Shown here: positions 1 to 7,947 of the stretch, piece after piece
How positions within the stretch are numbered: position 1 is the stretch's first letter
How the letters are laid out: each line of letters opens with the position of its first letter
From: Thermopetrobacter sp.
Lineage (GTDB): Bacteria > Pseudomonadota > Alphaproteobacteria > Rhizobiales > Aestuariivirgaceae
NCBI GenBank assembly: GCA_011374735.1
Contig: DRPD01000067.1
Location: forward strand, 1 to 19,442
DNA length: 19,442 bases
Direction: 5' to 3'
Translations under genes and position numbers: made by a program
The notes under the pieces: generated by a model
What the model was told of the DNA's origin: nothing
The model's database searches: none
What the model saw: only the letters and a program-made list of their open reading frames with translations

Positions 1-308
1 ATCCCCGCCCCGGCGGCCCTGAGCGCCGCTTCCCAACTGCCCGCCGACAGCCACGTGTCGGGATCGATGGGCCGCATGCGCTCCTGCGGCCCCGGCACCG
101 CGTCTTCGATCGCCGCCACATGCTCTTCCGTGTGCGCCAGCAGCAGGTGTTCGCGCTCCGCCCGTGGCGCTTCTTCCCGCTGCAGCGCCGCGAAATGATC
201 GTGCGCGAGAATTTTCTCCACCGCTTCAAGCCGCGCCGGGCGCTCCGGGTGATCGGCCGGCACCCGGTGTTCGAGACAGGCCGGATGGGAGAGATACAAT
301 GTCGCCAC
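1..308 (-). CDS. Histone deacetylase family protein (N-terminal part, runs off window)
   Basis: Only the first ~102 codons lie in the window; the gene continues past base 1. The translation shows the N-terminal signature of the histone deacetylase / acetoin-utilisation (AcuC-like) superfamily: SHPACLEH near residue 7, DHPERPARLEAV near residues 19-30, LLLAHTEEHVAAIE near 58-71, and IDPDTWLSAGSWEAAL near 84-99. These zinc amidohydrolases remove acyl groups from lysine or small amines; the bacterial substrate is usually unknown, and the catalytic His-Asp residues lie beyond the edge. The chosen start is GTG at 308, with an AAGGGG Shine-Dalgarno about 11 bases upstream; a TTG at 299 is possible but cuts closer to the conserved block. 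It is divergent from the t6A gene with about 52 bp between them. Family assignment is confident, substrate unknown. Confidence 0.85.
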   Translation of the reverse strand, partial: MATLYLSHPACLEHRVPADHPERPARLEAVEKILAHDHFAALQREEAPRAEREHLLLAHTEEHVAAIEDAVPGPQERMRPIDPDTWLSAGSWEAALRAAGAG

Positions 309-360
309 GGAATGCGAAGCCCCTTGATTTGCCGCCGCCGGCAAGCCTACCACAGGGCCC

Positions 361-1338
361 ATGATGCACGGCGAAACGCGAACCGACAAGCTGAGCGGCG
401 ACGTGAACGCGGCGGCCGCTGCCCTGCGCGCCGGCAGGCTGGTGGCCTTTCCCACCGAGACGGTCTATGGCCTGGGCGCCGACGCTGCCAATGACGACGC
501 CGTGGCCGCCATCTTCGCCGCCAAGCGCCGCCCGCGTTTCAACCCGCTGATCGCCCACGTGGCGGATGCGGCGGCGGCGGAGCGCCTCGCCACCTTCAGC
601 GACAAGGCGCGCAAGCTGGCCGCCGCCTTCTGGCCCGGGCCGCTCACCCTCGTGCTGCCGCGCGCCGCGGAATGCCCCGTCTCGCTGCTGGCCTCCGCCG
701 GGCTGGACACCATCGCCCTGCGCGTGCCGGCCCATCCGCTGGCGCGAGAGCTGCTGCGGGCGTTCGGCGGCCCCGTCGCCGCGCCGTCGGCCAATGTGTC
801 GGGCCGGCTCTCGCCCACGGAGGCGGAGCACGTGGCGGAGAGCGAACTGGCGGCGGACGTGTTCCTCATTCTCGACGGCGGCGAATGCGCCGTGGGCGTG
901 GAATCCACCATCATCGGTTTCGATGATGAAGGACGCGCGACGCTGCTGCGCCCCGGCGGCATCGCGCGCGCGGAGATCGAACGGGTCATCGACGCGCCGC
1001 TCATCACACCATTGGAAACGGGCGCCCCCGCCGCCCCCGGCCAGTTGACAAGCCATTACGCGCCGCGCGCCAGACTGCGCCTGAACGCTGACGAACCGCA
1101 AGCGGGCGAGATGTATCTCGCCTTCGGCCCCGCCGCGCCGCAGGGCGTGCCCGGCCTCAATCTCTCGCCCGCCGGCGACCTGAAGGAGGCGGCGGCCAAC
1201 CTGTTCGCCTACTTGCGCATTCTCGATGACACCGGCGTCGATATGATCGCCGTCGCGCCGGTGCCGCATGAGGGGCTGGGCGAGGCCATCAACGACCGGC
1301 TCACCCGCGCCGCCGCGCCACGGGAGGAAAACCCATGA
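361..1338 (+). CDS. tsaC/sua5: L-threonylcarbamoyladenylate synthase, Sua5-type (TsaC with C-terminal Sua5 domain)
   Basis: Makes threonylcarbamoyl-AMP from threonine, bicarbonate and ATP, the first step of t6A37 modification of ANN-decoding tRNAs; cytoplasmic. The YrdC domain covers about residues 10-215: PTETVYGLG (31-39), the basic KRRPRFNPL loop (55-63), WPGPLT (91-96), APSANVSG (141-148) and GVESTI (179-184). A linker with SHYAPRAR (231-238) leads into the smaller Sua5 domain (about 245-320). The 325-residue length is that of the two-domain Sua5 form, not the ~190-residue TsaC. Two ATGs in tandem (361, 364) are possible starts; only a weak CAGGG precedes them. The stop overlaps the start of the next gene in an ATGA, indicating translational coupling. 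Confidence 0.95.
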   Translation: MMHGETRTDKLSGDVNAAAAALRAGRLVAFPTETVYGLGADAANDDAVAAIFAAKRRPRFNPLIAHVADAAAAERLATFSDKARKLAAAFWPGPLTLVLPRAAECPVSLLASAGLDTIALRVPAHPLARELLRAFGGPVAAPSANVSGRLSPTEAEHVAESELAADVFLILDGGECAVGVESTIIGFDDEGRATLLRPGGIARAEIERVIDAPLITPLETGAPAAPGQLTSHYAPRARLRLNADEPQAGEMYLAFGPAAPQGVPGLNLSPAGDLKEAAANLFAYLRILDDTGVDMIAVAPVPHEGLGEAINDRLTRAAAPREENP

Positions 1339-2774
1339 GCGAACCGGCCGACTTCGCCCCGCCGTCGTCCGACGTGCTGGCCGCCTTCGCCAACGTCATT
1401 GGCGACAAGCACCTGCTGACCGACGCCGCAGCCATGGCCCCGTTCTTGCGCGAATGGCGCGATCGGTATGTGGGCCGCGCCGCGTGCGTGCTGCGCCCCG
1501 GCACGCAAGAGGAGGTGGCCGACATCCTGCGCATCGCCGATGAACACCGCGTGGCCATCGTGCCACAGGGCGGCAACACCGGCCTGGTCGGCGGCCAGAT
1601 CCCCCATGAGGCCGGCAACGAGGTGGTGCTGTCGCTCGGAAGGCTGAACCGCATCGTCGAGGTGGACACGGAAAACGGCTCCATCACGTTGGAAGCTGGT
1701 GTCATTCTCGCCGATGCGCAGAAGGCCGCGGCCGACGCCGGCTTCCTGTTTCCGCTGTCGCTGGCCGCGGAAGGCTCCTGCCAGATCGGCGGCAATCTGG
1801 CCACCAACGCCGGCGGGCTGAACGTGGTCGCCTACGGCACCACCCGCGCTCAGTGTCTGGCGCTCAGAGCCGCGCTGCCCGGCGGGCGGATGGTCGGCAA
1901 CCTCTCCGGCCTGCGCAAGGACAACACCGGCTATGACCTGCGCGACGTGCTGATCGGATCGGAAGGCACGCTGGGCATTATCACCGCCGCCACCATGCGC
2001 CTGTTCCCCGCCGTCACCGACACCGCCACCGCCTTCGTCGGCTTGGCCTCGCCGAAGGAGGCGGTGCGGCTGGTGCAATTCACGCTGAGCAAGGCCGCCG
2101 CCAGCCAGCCCACGGCGCTGGAGCTGATCTGCCGCCGTGGCGTCGAATTCGCCGTCGCCCACATGGGCGCGCGCGCTCCGCTGGCCGAACCGGCCCCGTG
2201 GCTGGTGCTCATCGAGCTGGCCGGCCGCGGCGCACCGGGCACTGCCATGGCGGAGATGGAAAGCCTGCTGGCCGCCGCCTTCGAGGACGGCCTCATCATC
2301 GACGCCGCGCTGGCCCAGAACGAGAAGCAGGCGGCCGATTTCTGGCGCCTGCGCGAAGGCATGTCGGAAGCGCAGAAATACGAAGGCGGCTCCATCAAGA
2401 ACGACATTTCCGTTCCCGTCTCCGCCATCCCGGCGTTTCTGGCAAAGGCCGACGCGGAAATGACCCGCATCGTGCCGGGCTGCCGCCCGGTGCCGTTCGG
2501 CCACATCGGCGACGGCAATTTGCATTACAACATCAGCCAGCCGCCGGACATGGACAAGCGGGCCTTCCTCGATCGCTGGGAGGAGATGACGGGCAGGGTG
2601 AACGAGCTGGTGCTGGAATTCGGCGGCTCCATCTCCGCCGAGCACGGCATCGGCCGCATGAAGCGCCACTGGATGCAGCGCATCAAGTCACCGGCAGAGC
2701 TGGCCGCCATGCGCGCCATCAAGGCCGCCTTCGACCCGCGCGGCATCATGAACCCCGGCAAGCTGCTGCCTTAG
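1335..2774 (+). CDS. FAD-binding oxidoreductase, GlcD/D-2-hydroxyglutarate (D-lactate) dehydrogenase family
   Basis: Predicted flavoprotein oxidising a D-2-hydroxyacid (D-lactate, glycolate or D-2-hydroxyglutarate) to the 2-oxoacid. The N-terminal PCMH-type FAD domain shows RPGTQEEVADIL, PQGGNTGLVGGQ (about residues 76-87), GGNLATNAGG and NTGYDLRDVLIGSEGTLG (about 196-213). The C-terminal FAD-oxidase domain has GHIGDGNLHYNI, the SAEHGIGRMKR block and the terminal FDPRGIMNPGKLLP. The 479-residue length is typical of the D2HGDH/GlcD class. The pieces resemble D-2-hydroxyglutarate dehydrogenases most, but substrate cannot be assigned from sequence. It starts 4 bases before the end of the t6A gene, with GGAGG a few bases upstream, so it is the second gene of an operon. 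It ends 18 bp from the convergent RNase E stop. Confidence 0.92.
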   Translation: MSEPADFAPPSSDVLAAFANVIGDKHLLTDAAAMAPFLREWRDRYVGRAACVLRPGTQEEVADILRIADEHRVAIVPQGGNTGLVGGQIPHEAGNEVVLSLGRLNRIVEVDTENGSITLEAGVILADAQKAAADAGFLFPLSLAAEGSCQIGGNLATNAGGLNVVAYGTTRAQCLALRAALPGGRMVGNLSGLRKDNTGYDLRDVLIGSEGTLGIITAATMRLFPAVTDTATAFVGLASPKEAVRLVQFTLSKAAASQPTALELICRRGVEFAVAHMGARAPLAEPAPWLVLIELAGRGAPGTAMAEMESLLAAAFEDGLIIDAALAQNEKQAADFWRLREGMSEAQKYEGGSIKNDISVPVSAIPAFLAKADAEMTRIVPGCRPVPFGHIGDGNLHYNISQPPDMDKRAFLDRWEEMTGRVNELVLEFGGSISAEHGIGRMKRHWMQRIKSPAELAAMRAIKAAFDPRGIMNPGKLLP

Positions 2775-2792
2775 TGGGCGATCCGCCGCCGC

Positions 2793-4997
2793 TTATTGCG
2801 CCGCCTTGGCCGATGGCGCCTTGCGGCCCGCCGTCTGCTTGCGGCGCTTGCGCCCGCCGCGCCGCCCGCGCCGGCGCTTCCTGGCGTTTTCCTGCTTCAG
2901 CAGCAGGATGTATTCGCCCGCGTCATGCACCCTCACCGGGGCCGGCAGGGCCGGCTTCTTCAGCACCGGCAAGCCGCTCTTGTTGCGCTCGCCGGTTTCC
3001 GGCTTGTCCGGCTGGGCGGCGTCCCCCGGCCCTTCCTTGCGGCGGCGCACGATGATCACCATGCCGCCGCTGTCGATGATCTCGAACGGCGAGCCACCGC
3101 CCCGCCGCCCGTCACTGGCCGCTTCCGTCAGCTGCTCCAGCCGCGCCTGGGCCCGTTCGCGCGCCTTGCGCCCGCCGCGCTTGCCGCGCCGCCGCCGCTT
3201 CTTGCGCTTCGGCTCCGGCGATTCGCCGCCGGCCTCGCCGGCGCCGGGCGCATCGCCCTGTTCAGCCGCCACGTCCGCCAGCGCCGTGTCCATGCGCACG
3301 GTGCCCTTCTTCGCCGCTTGCGGCGCCGGCACGGCGCGCGCTCCGCCGCCGCTGATCTCCAGCGCCGCCGGCGCGATGTCGCGATCGGCCTCGATGTGGA
3401 TGGACACCCCGTAGGCCTTCTCCAGCCCGATCAGATGCGGCCGCTTCTCGTTGAGGATGTAGAACGCCACGTCCGGGTGGCAGCGCACCGTCAGCGCCGG
3501 CTTCCGGTTGGCGCTCAGTGCCTCCTCCAGCGCCCGCAGCACCGCCAGCGCCGAAGAGGAAACGGAGCGGATCAGGCCGGTGCCATGGCAGTGCGGGCAG
3601 GGGCGGGTGGCGTTTTCCAGCATCCCCTGGCGCAGCCGCTGGCGCGACATCTCCAGCAGCCCGAAATGCGAGATGCGGCCCACCTGGATGCGCGCCCGGT
3701 CGCCCTTCAGCGCCTCCTTCAGGCGGCGTTCCACCAGCCGGTTGTTCTTCTTCTCCTCCATGTCGATGAAGTCGATGACGATCAGCCCGGCCAGATCGCG
3801 CAGCCGCAGTTGCCGGGCGATTTCGTCGGCCGCCTCCAGATTGGTCTTCAGCGCCGTGTCCTCGATGGAATGCTCGCGCGTCGATTTGCCGGAGTTGATG
3901 TCGATGGACACCAGCGCCTCGGTCTGGTTGATCACCAGATAGCCGCCCGACGGCAGCGGCACCTGCGGCGAGAACAGGGCGTCGAGCTGCTGATCCACCT
4001 TGTAACGGGCGAACAGCGGCGTGTCGTCCTTGTAGAGCTTCACGTTGCGCGCGTGCGAGGGCATCATCATCTTCATGAAGGCCTTGGCCTCCTTGTGCGC
4101 CTCTTCGCCTTCCACCAGCACCTCGCCCACGTCCTTGGCGTAGAGGTCGCGGATGGCGCGCTTGATCAGGTCGCCTTCCTCATAGACCAGCTTCGGCGCC
4201 GTCGATTGCAAGGTCAGCTCGCGGATGTTCTCCCACAGCCGCATCAGATAGTCGAAATCGCGCTTGATCTCCGCCTTGGTGCGCTGCGCCCCGGCGGTGC
4301 GGATGATCAGCCCCATGCCCTCCGGCACCTGGATCTCCTGGGCGATCTTCTTCAGCCGTTTTCTGTCCTGCGGCGCGGTGATCTTGCGCGAAATGCCGCC
4401 GCCGCGCGCCGTGTTGGGCATCAGCACGCAATAGCGCCCGGCCAGCGACAGCCAGGTGGTCAGCGCCGCGCCCTTGTTGCCGCGCTCTTCCTTGACCACC
4501 TGCACCAGCATCACCTGGCGGCGCTTGATGACTTCCTGAATGCGGTATTTGCGCTGCCGCTTGCGGGCCCGGCGCTGCGGCACTTCCTCCAGCGCGTCCT
4601 CGCTGCCCACGGCATCGACGGCGTCGTCGTCGCCATCGTCGGCCGCTTGCGCCGCTTCCGCGTCGTCGGCCTCGCCGTTGGCGCTGGCTTCTTCCTCTTC
4701 CTCGCGCAGCAGTTCCTCGCGGTCGGCCACCGGGATTTGATAGTAGTCCGGGTGGATTTCGCTGAACGCCAGAAAACCGTGGCGGTTGCCGCCGTAATCG
4801 ACGAACGCCGCCTGCAATGACGGCTCCACGCGCGTCACCTTGGCGAGATAGATATTGCCTTTCAGCTGCTTGCGCAGCGCCGATTCGTAGTCGAATTCCT
4901 CGATCTTGCCATCGTGCAGCACCACCACCCGGGTTTCTTCCGGGTGGGCGGCGTCGATGAGCATGGTGCGGGTCTTGGATTGTTGTTTCGTGGCCAT
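2793..4997 (-). CDS. rne: Ribonuclease E (RNase E/G family)
   Basis: Endoribonuclease for rRNA/tRNA processing and mRNA decay, usually the degradosome scaffold. Start is ATG at 4997 (MATKQQSKTR), with GAGGA about 10 bases upstream; an in-frame extension to 5039 is possible but lacks conservation features. About 734 residues. The S1 domain is split by an acidic insert (residues ~94-139, runs of E and D) followed by a basic QRRARKRQRK. Magnesium-binding catalytic aspartates are D366 in SIDINSGKST and D409 in VIDFIDM, matching E. coli D303 and D346. The Zn-link CPHCHGTG has C467 and C470. The C-terminal tail has two arginine/lysine-rich blocks (near KRKKRRRRGKRGGRK and the last 30 residues), probably for RNA binding. 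The tail is short for an alphaproteobacterial RNase E. A long 5' leader precedes the gene, as in other rne genes that autoregulate. Confidence 0.96.
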   Translation of the reverse strand: MATKQQSKTRTMLIDAAHPEETRVVVLHDGKIEEFDYESALRKQLKGNIYLAKVTRVEPSLQAAFVDYGGNRHGFLAFSEIHPDYYQIPVADREELLREEEEEASANGEADDAEAAQAADDGDDDAVDAVGSEDALEEVPQRRARKRQRKYRIQEVIKRRQVMLVQVVKEERGNKGAALTTWLSLAGRYCVLMPNTARGGGISRKITAPQDRKRLKKIAQEIQVPEGMGLIIRTAGAQRTKAEIKRDFDYLMRLWENIRELTLQSTAPKLVYEEGDLIKRAIRDLYAKDVGEVLVEGEEAHKEAKAFMKMMMPSHARNVKLYKDDTPLFARYKVDQQLDALFSPQVPLPSGGYLVINQTEALVSIDINSGKSTREHSIEDTALKTNLEAADEIARQLRLRDLAGLIVIDFIDMEEKKNNRLVERRLKEALKGDRARIQVGRISHFGLLEMSRQRLRQGMLENATRPCPHCHGTGLIRSVSSSALAVLRALEEALSANRKPALTVRCHPDVAFYILNEKRPHLIGLEKAYGVSIHIEADRDIAPAALEISGGGARAVPAPQAAKKGTVRMDTALADVAAEQGDAPGAGEAGGESPEPKRKKRRRRGKRGGRKARERAQARLEQLTEAASDGRRGGGSPFEIIDSGGMVIIVRRRKEGPGDAAQPDKPETGERNKSGLPVLKKPALPAPVRVHDAGEYILLLKQENARKRRRGRRGGRKRRKQTAGRKAPSAKAAQ

Positions 4998-5453
4998 GTC
5001 GGCAAATCCTCGTCCACGCCGCGCAGCGGCCGCCGCCATGATCCGGCGGCGCCGGTGTCGGGGTCGCGGGGCGTGGTTTCGATATGGGCGAGAAGGGCGG
5101 TGCGGCGTGCCGATGCGCGTCCGGCCGGTGAGACCTCGACGGGAATCATGCCGTGTGCCGGAAAACTGATGCCGTTGCCGCCCGTCTGCATGGTTGATAC
5201 CTGATACATGGGCTTTCCGCTGGCTGTCGCGGCGCTACCCGGTGTCCGAAGGGGCATGCGTCCCTGTGAGCCTGGTGCGAAAAGCCCGATTCGCAAAAAA
5301 GCACCCGATCCGTCCTGATGGCTCCGTCGACCTCGGCTGTAGCCTCGCGCCAACACACGCCAGCTGACGGCCCCGGGTGAAACCTTGTGTCCCGGCCTGT
5401 CCTGCCGGGTGGCTGAAAAACGCATGAGATACAGCCGGCAATGGACAGTCCGC
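4998..5453 (-). promoter_or_regulatory. Long 5' leader of rne (candidate autoregulatory region)
   Basis: About 455 nt of predicted untranslated leader between the candidate promoter and the rne start. On the minus strand it can form at least two hairpins. One is at 5440-5403: TGCCGGCTG pairs with CAG and, after a 4-nt bulge, CCGGCA. The second is at 5305-5274: GGTGC pairs with GCACC around a loop containing TTTTTTGCG. Long structured rne leaders cleaved by RNase E itself are established in enterobacteria; the same role here is inference. A reading frame from ATG 5209 runs into rne out of frame (to 4862) and could be a uORF, but it resembles no known protein. Confidence 0.4.
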
Positions 5454-5459
5454 TCTTTC

Positions 5460-5488
5460 TTTCTATGGCCAAAGCCTGCGTTAGGCAA
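5460..5488 (-). promoter_or_regulatory. Candidate sigma-70 promoter for rne
   Basis: On the minus strand TTGCCT (5488-5483; 4 of 6 matches to TTGACA) is followed after exactly 17 bases by TAGAAA (5465-5460; 4 of 6 matches to TATAAT). Predicted transcription start is near 5453. It lies in the divergent rne/amiC gap. Found by eye, so chance matches are possible. Confidence 0.35.
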
Positions 5489-5557
5489 GTGAGGATACGG
5501 AGAATTTCACCGCGCCGTCATGCCGGATGGGAAACAGCTGCTTAACCCTTTCGCTCA

Positions 5558-5563
5558 TAGAAT
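5558..5563 (+). promoter_or_regulatory. Possible -10 box upstream of the amidase gene
   Basis: TAGAAT matches TATAAT at 5 of 6 positions and faces the amidase gene, but no acceptable -35 hexamer lies 16-18 bp upstream. The rest of the 4998-5656 gap is described under the rne leader; I see no other gene in it. Confidence 0.2.
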
Positions 5564-5656
5564 GGCCCCGAGGACATGGGGTTTGCGGCGCCGCCGGCTG
5601 AGGGCGCGCCGCCTGATCGGCGCATCAAGGCGAAGCGCGGCGGCGCGATTGCGGAC

Positions 5657-7063
5657 ATGACGAGGATGATGGCAGCGCCAAGACGGCACCGGCCCGGCCC
5701 CGGGTGGATCTTGCTGGCCGGCTGGCTGTGCGCGCTGCTGCTGATGGCGGCGCCGGCCACGGCGGGCAGTGATTCGCGCCCCGTCCCCGTGGCCGCCGCC
5801 ATGCATGTGGCCGAAACCGGCCACCGCGCCGTGTTCACCGCCGAACTCGACCGCGCCGCGCCATTCAATGTCTATGTGCTGGCCGACCCCTGGCGGGTGA
5901 TGATCGATCTGCCGGAGGTGCGTTTCCGGCTGCGCCGCCGCGCCGCGCCCGGCCGGATCGTGCGCGAGGTGCGCTATGGCCGCATCGAGCCCGGCAAGGC
6001 GCGCATCGTCATCGAAACCCGCCGCCCGGTGCTGATCGGCCAATCACGGATCACCCGCGCCCGGCCCGGCCGCCCGGCCCGCCTGCTGCTGGAGCTGAAC
6101 GTCACCGACGCGGCCACCTTCCGCCGCCTGCAGGCCCGGGCCACACGCCGTCAGGCCGCCGCCCACAAGAATCCCGACACCCTGTCGCTGATCACCCGCG
6201 CCTACCGGCGGCTCATCGACATGGCCGCGCCCGGCGCAGCGAAACGCCCGCCGCGCACCATCTCCGATCTGCTGAACGGCGAGCCCATGGGCTTCAAGGA
6301 TCATTCCGCCAACCCCGGCGCCGCCACCGCCGCGAAGGACACCATCGCGCCGCCGCTGCCGGCCGCTTCGCGCCGCCCGCTGATCGTCATCGACCCCGGC
6401 CACGGTGGCAAGGATCCGGGCGCCATCGGCTGGCGCGGGATGCGGGAAAAGAAGGTGGTGCTATTGTTCGCCAGGGCCTTGCGTGATGCGCTGTCACGCG
6501 GCGGCCGATACCGGGTGCGCCTGACCCGTGATTCGGATCGGTTCCTGAGCCTCGCGCAGCGCGTCGCCATCGCCCGCGCCGCCGGCGCCGATCTGTTCGT
6601 CTCCATCCATGCCGACAAGTTCCGCTCCGCCGTGGCGCGTGGCATGTCGGTCTACACGCTGTCGGAAGAAGCCTCCGACGAGGAGGCGGCGGAACTGGCC
6701 CGCAAGGAAAACGCCGCCGATGTCATCGACGGCATCGACCTGGGCGCCGCCAATGAAGAGGTGCGCGACATCCTCATCGACCTGGCGTTGCGTGAGACCA
6801 GCAATCGTTCGGTCTTTTTCGCCCGTTCCCTGATGGGACGGGTGAAAAGCGTGACCCGCGTGCGCAAGAAAGCGGTGCGTTCCGCCGATTTTCGGGTGCT
6901 GCGCAACCCGGAGGTGCCGGCGGTGCTGGTCGAGCTGGGCTACATCTCCAACCGCGTCGATGCGCGCAACATGCTCTCCGCCGCATGGCGCGCCAAGGTG
7001 TCGAAAGCCATGGCCCGCGCCATCGAGAGCTATTTCGCCAACCATCTGGCCTGGCGGCGCTGA
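5657..7063 (+). CDS. amiC: N-acetylmuramoyl-L-alanine amidase, AmiC type (AMIN + Amidase_3)
   Basis: Periplasmic zinc amidase that cuts the bond between N-acetylmuramic acid and the stem peptide, needed for daughter-cell separation. From the ATG at 5657: basic n-region, hydrophobic segment (residues 17-33, WILLAGWLCALLLMAAP) and a probable cleavage after ATA (36). The AMIN septal-targeting domain is at about 43-150 and a linker at about 150-238. The Amidase_3 domain runs about 241-462 with zinc/catalytic residues H249 (DPGHGG), E264 (REKKV), H318 (SIHAD) and E426 (VELGYISN). An acidic helical insertion (about 336-400) corresponds to the segment that regulates AmiC-type enzymes. The frame opens earlier at 5576, but that would put about 45 residues before the hydrophobic core; an ATG at 5666 or 5669 is also possible. 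Start uncertain, function confident. Confidence 0.92.
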   Translation: MTRMMAAPRRHRPGPGWILLAGWLCALLLMAAPATAGSDSRPVPVAAAMHVAETGHRAVFTAELDRAAPFNVYVLADPWRVMIDLPEVRFRLRRRAAPGRIVREVRYGRIEPGKARIVIETRRPVLIGQSRITRARPGRPARLLLELNVTDAATFRRLQARATRRQAAAHKNPDTLSLITRAYRRLIDMAAPGAAKRPPRTISDLLNGEPMGFKDHSANPGAATAAKDTIAPPLPAASRRPLIVIDPGHGGKDPGAIGWRGMREKKVVLLFARALRDALSRGGRYRVRLTRDSDRFLSLAQRVAIARAAGADLFVSIHADKFRSAVARGMSVYTLSEEASDEEAAELARKENAADVIDGIDLGAANEEVRDILIDLALRETSNRSVFFARSLMGRVKSVTRVRKKAVRSADFRVLRNPEVPAVLVELGYISNRVDARNMLSAAWRAKVSKAMARAIESYFANHLAWRR

Positions 7064-7109
7064 CCCCGCGCCTTGTGGGCCGGAAGCACGCCGGAGGGCC
7101 GTGGCGCGC

Positions 7110-7730
7110 TTACTTGCGCTTGCGCACTTCTTCCAGCGGCGTGATGTCGGCGGCGGCATCCTTCTTGCCATCCTTGCGCGTGCCGGAGAACCGCTCCGTG
7201 GCGGAGTTCTCCAGCGCCGCGGAGGGGGCGGAAGCGGCGTCGCCGGTCAAGCCGCTGTGCGCCGGCGCGGCGTCGGCGCTCCACATCTGCTGCCAGTCGC
7301 TCAACGGATCGTCGCTGCGCGTGATCTTGCCGTTGATGGCCGCACCGGTCTCAATGGCGATGGAGGTATTGAGGATATCGCCTTCCACCGAGCTGCTGGA
7401 CGCCACCGTGACCTGCATGCTGCAGATGTGGCCGACCACCTGACCGCGGATGATCAGCGTTTCCGCGACGATGGGTCCATGCACCGCGCCGCCTTCCTCG
7501 ATGACGCAATGCGCCGCCTGCACGGCGCCGTTCACCGTGCCGAGAATGGTCAGCGGCCCGCTGGTGACGATGTTGCCTTCCAGCACCGTTTCCGCCCCCA
7601 GCACCGTGGCATTGGGCTGCGCGGCGGGCGTTGTTTCCGCAGTCGCCGGCGTGGGCGCTTCCGGCGCCGCCGGTTCCTCCATGCCGGCCGCCTCCACGGG
7701 CGTGTCCGGCGGTGTGCGTCTGAAGATCAT
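7110..7730 (-). CDS. Bactofilin family polymer-forming protein
   Basis: Cytoskeletal protein that self-assembles into beta-helical filaments at the inner membrane and often localises cell-wall enzymes or polar structures. The 206-residue protein has a Pro/Ala-rich disordered N-tail (1-40), a DUF583 bactofilin beta-helix core (about 41-138) with repeated Gly/Val/Ile turns (VLEGNIVTSGPLTILGTVNG, HGPIVAETLIIRGQVVGHI, VEGDILNTSIAIETGAAING), and a low-complexity charged tail (about 139-206). This tail-core-tail design is usual for the family. ATG 7730 has GAGAGGAG about 10 bases upstream. It is convergent with the amidase (47 bp apart); neighbourhood with peptidoglycan genes fits a role in wall-enzyme placement, but no M23 peptidase partner is adjacent. 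Confidence 0.9.
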   Translation of the reverse strand: MIFRRTPPDTPVEAAGMEEPAAPEAPTPATAETTPAAQPNATVLGAETVLEGNIVTSGPLTILGTVNGAVQAAHCVIEEGGAVHGPIVAETLIIRGQVVGHICSMQVTVASSSSVEGDILNTSIAIETGAAINGKITRSDDPLSDWQQMWSADAAPAHSGLTGDAASAPSAALENSATERFSGTRKDGKKDAAADITPLEEVRKRK

Positions 7731-7787
7731 CTACTCGTTACTCCTCTCGTCTTGCCGAGGGGCACCCCCATCATGCAACAAACACAA

Positions 7788-7824
7788 GCATGTGGCATGG
7801 TGAAAAAGCCCGCTTTCCACATGC
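7788..7824. repeat. 8-bp inverted repeat upstream of the bactofilin gene
   Basis: GCATGTGG (7788-7795) and CCACATGC (7817-7824) form a perfect inverted repeat separated by 21 bases that include AAAGCCCGCTTT. It lies 58-94 bases upstream of the bactofilin start, in the relatively A/T-rich 217-bp gap 7731-7947. It could be an operator or a leader hairpin; no function is shown. Confidence 0.35.
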
Positions 7825-7947
7825 CGGTGATGGTGCTAGCTCGCAGGCCATCGCCAATTCGGTACAAGTCATTAACATATGCAGAAGAAATTGAAAATGA
7901 GCCGAAAATGAGGAAGTGGGCGTAAGGTTAACGCGCCTCGCGCGCCG

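Noticed and set aside
324..353. TTGATT-18-TACCAC before the t6A gene as a leaderless promoter
   Set aside because: The -10 matches at only 3 of 6 positions, and the divergent gap is too short to judge by eye.
4862..5488. A 208-codon minus-strand frame spanning the rne leader
   Set aside because: It overlaps the rne start in another frame and shows no recognisable domain. Competing frames are also open in this GC-rich region, so I kept it only as a possible uORF from ATG 5209.
5576..5656. N-terminal extension of the amidase from ATG 5576
   Set aside because: It would put about 45 mostly unstructured residues before the signal-peptide core; a start at 5657-5669 gives a normal signal peptide.
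7932..7944. CGCGC-CTC-GCGCG mini-hairpin followed on the minus strand by TTAACCTT, after bcp, as a terminator; also TTAACCTT as a CtrA site
   Set aside because: The stem is only 5 bp with a 3-nt loop and no T-run, and the CtrA-like half-site is single and imperfect.
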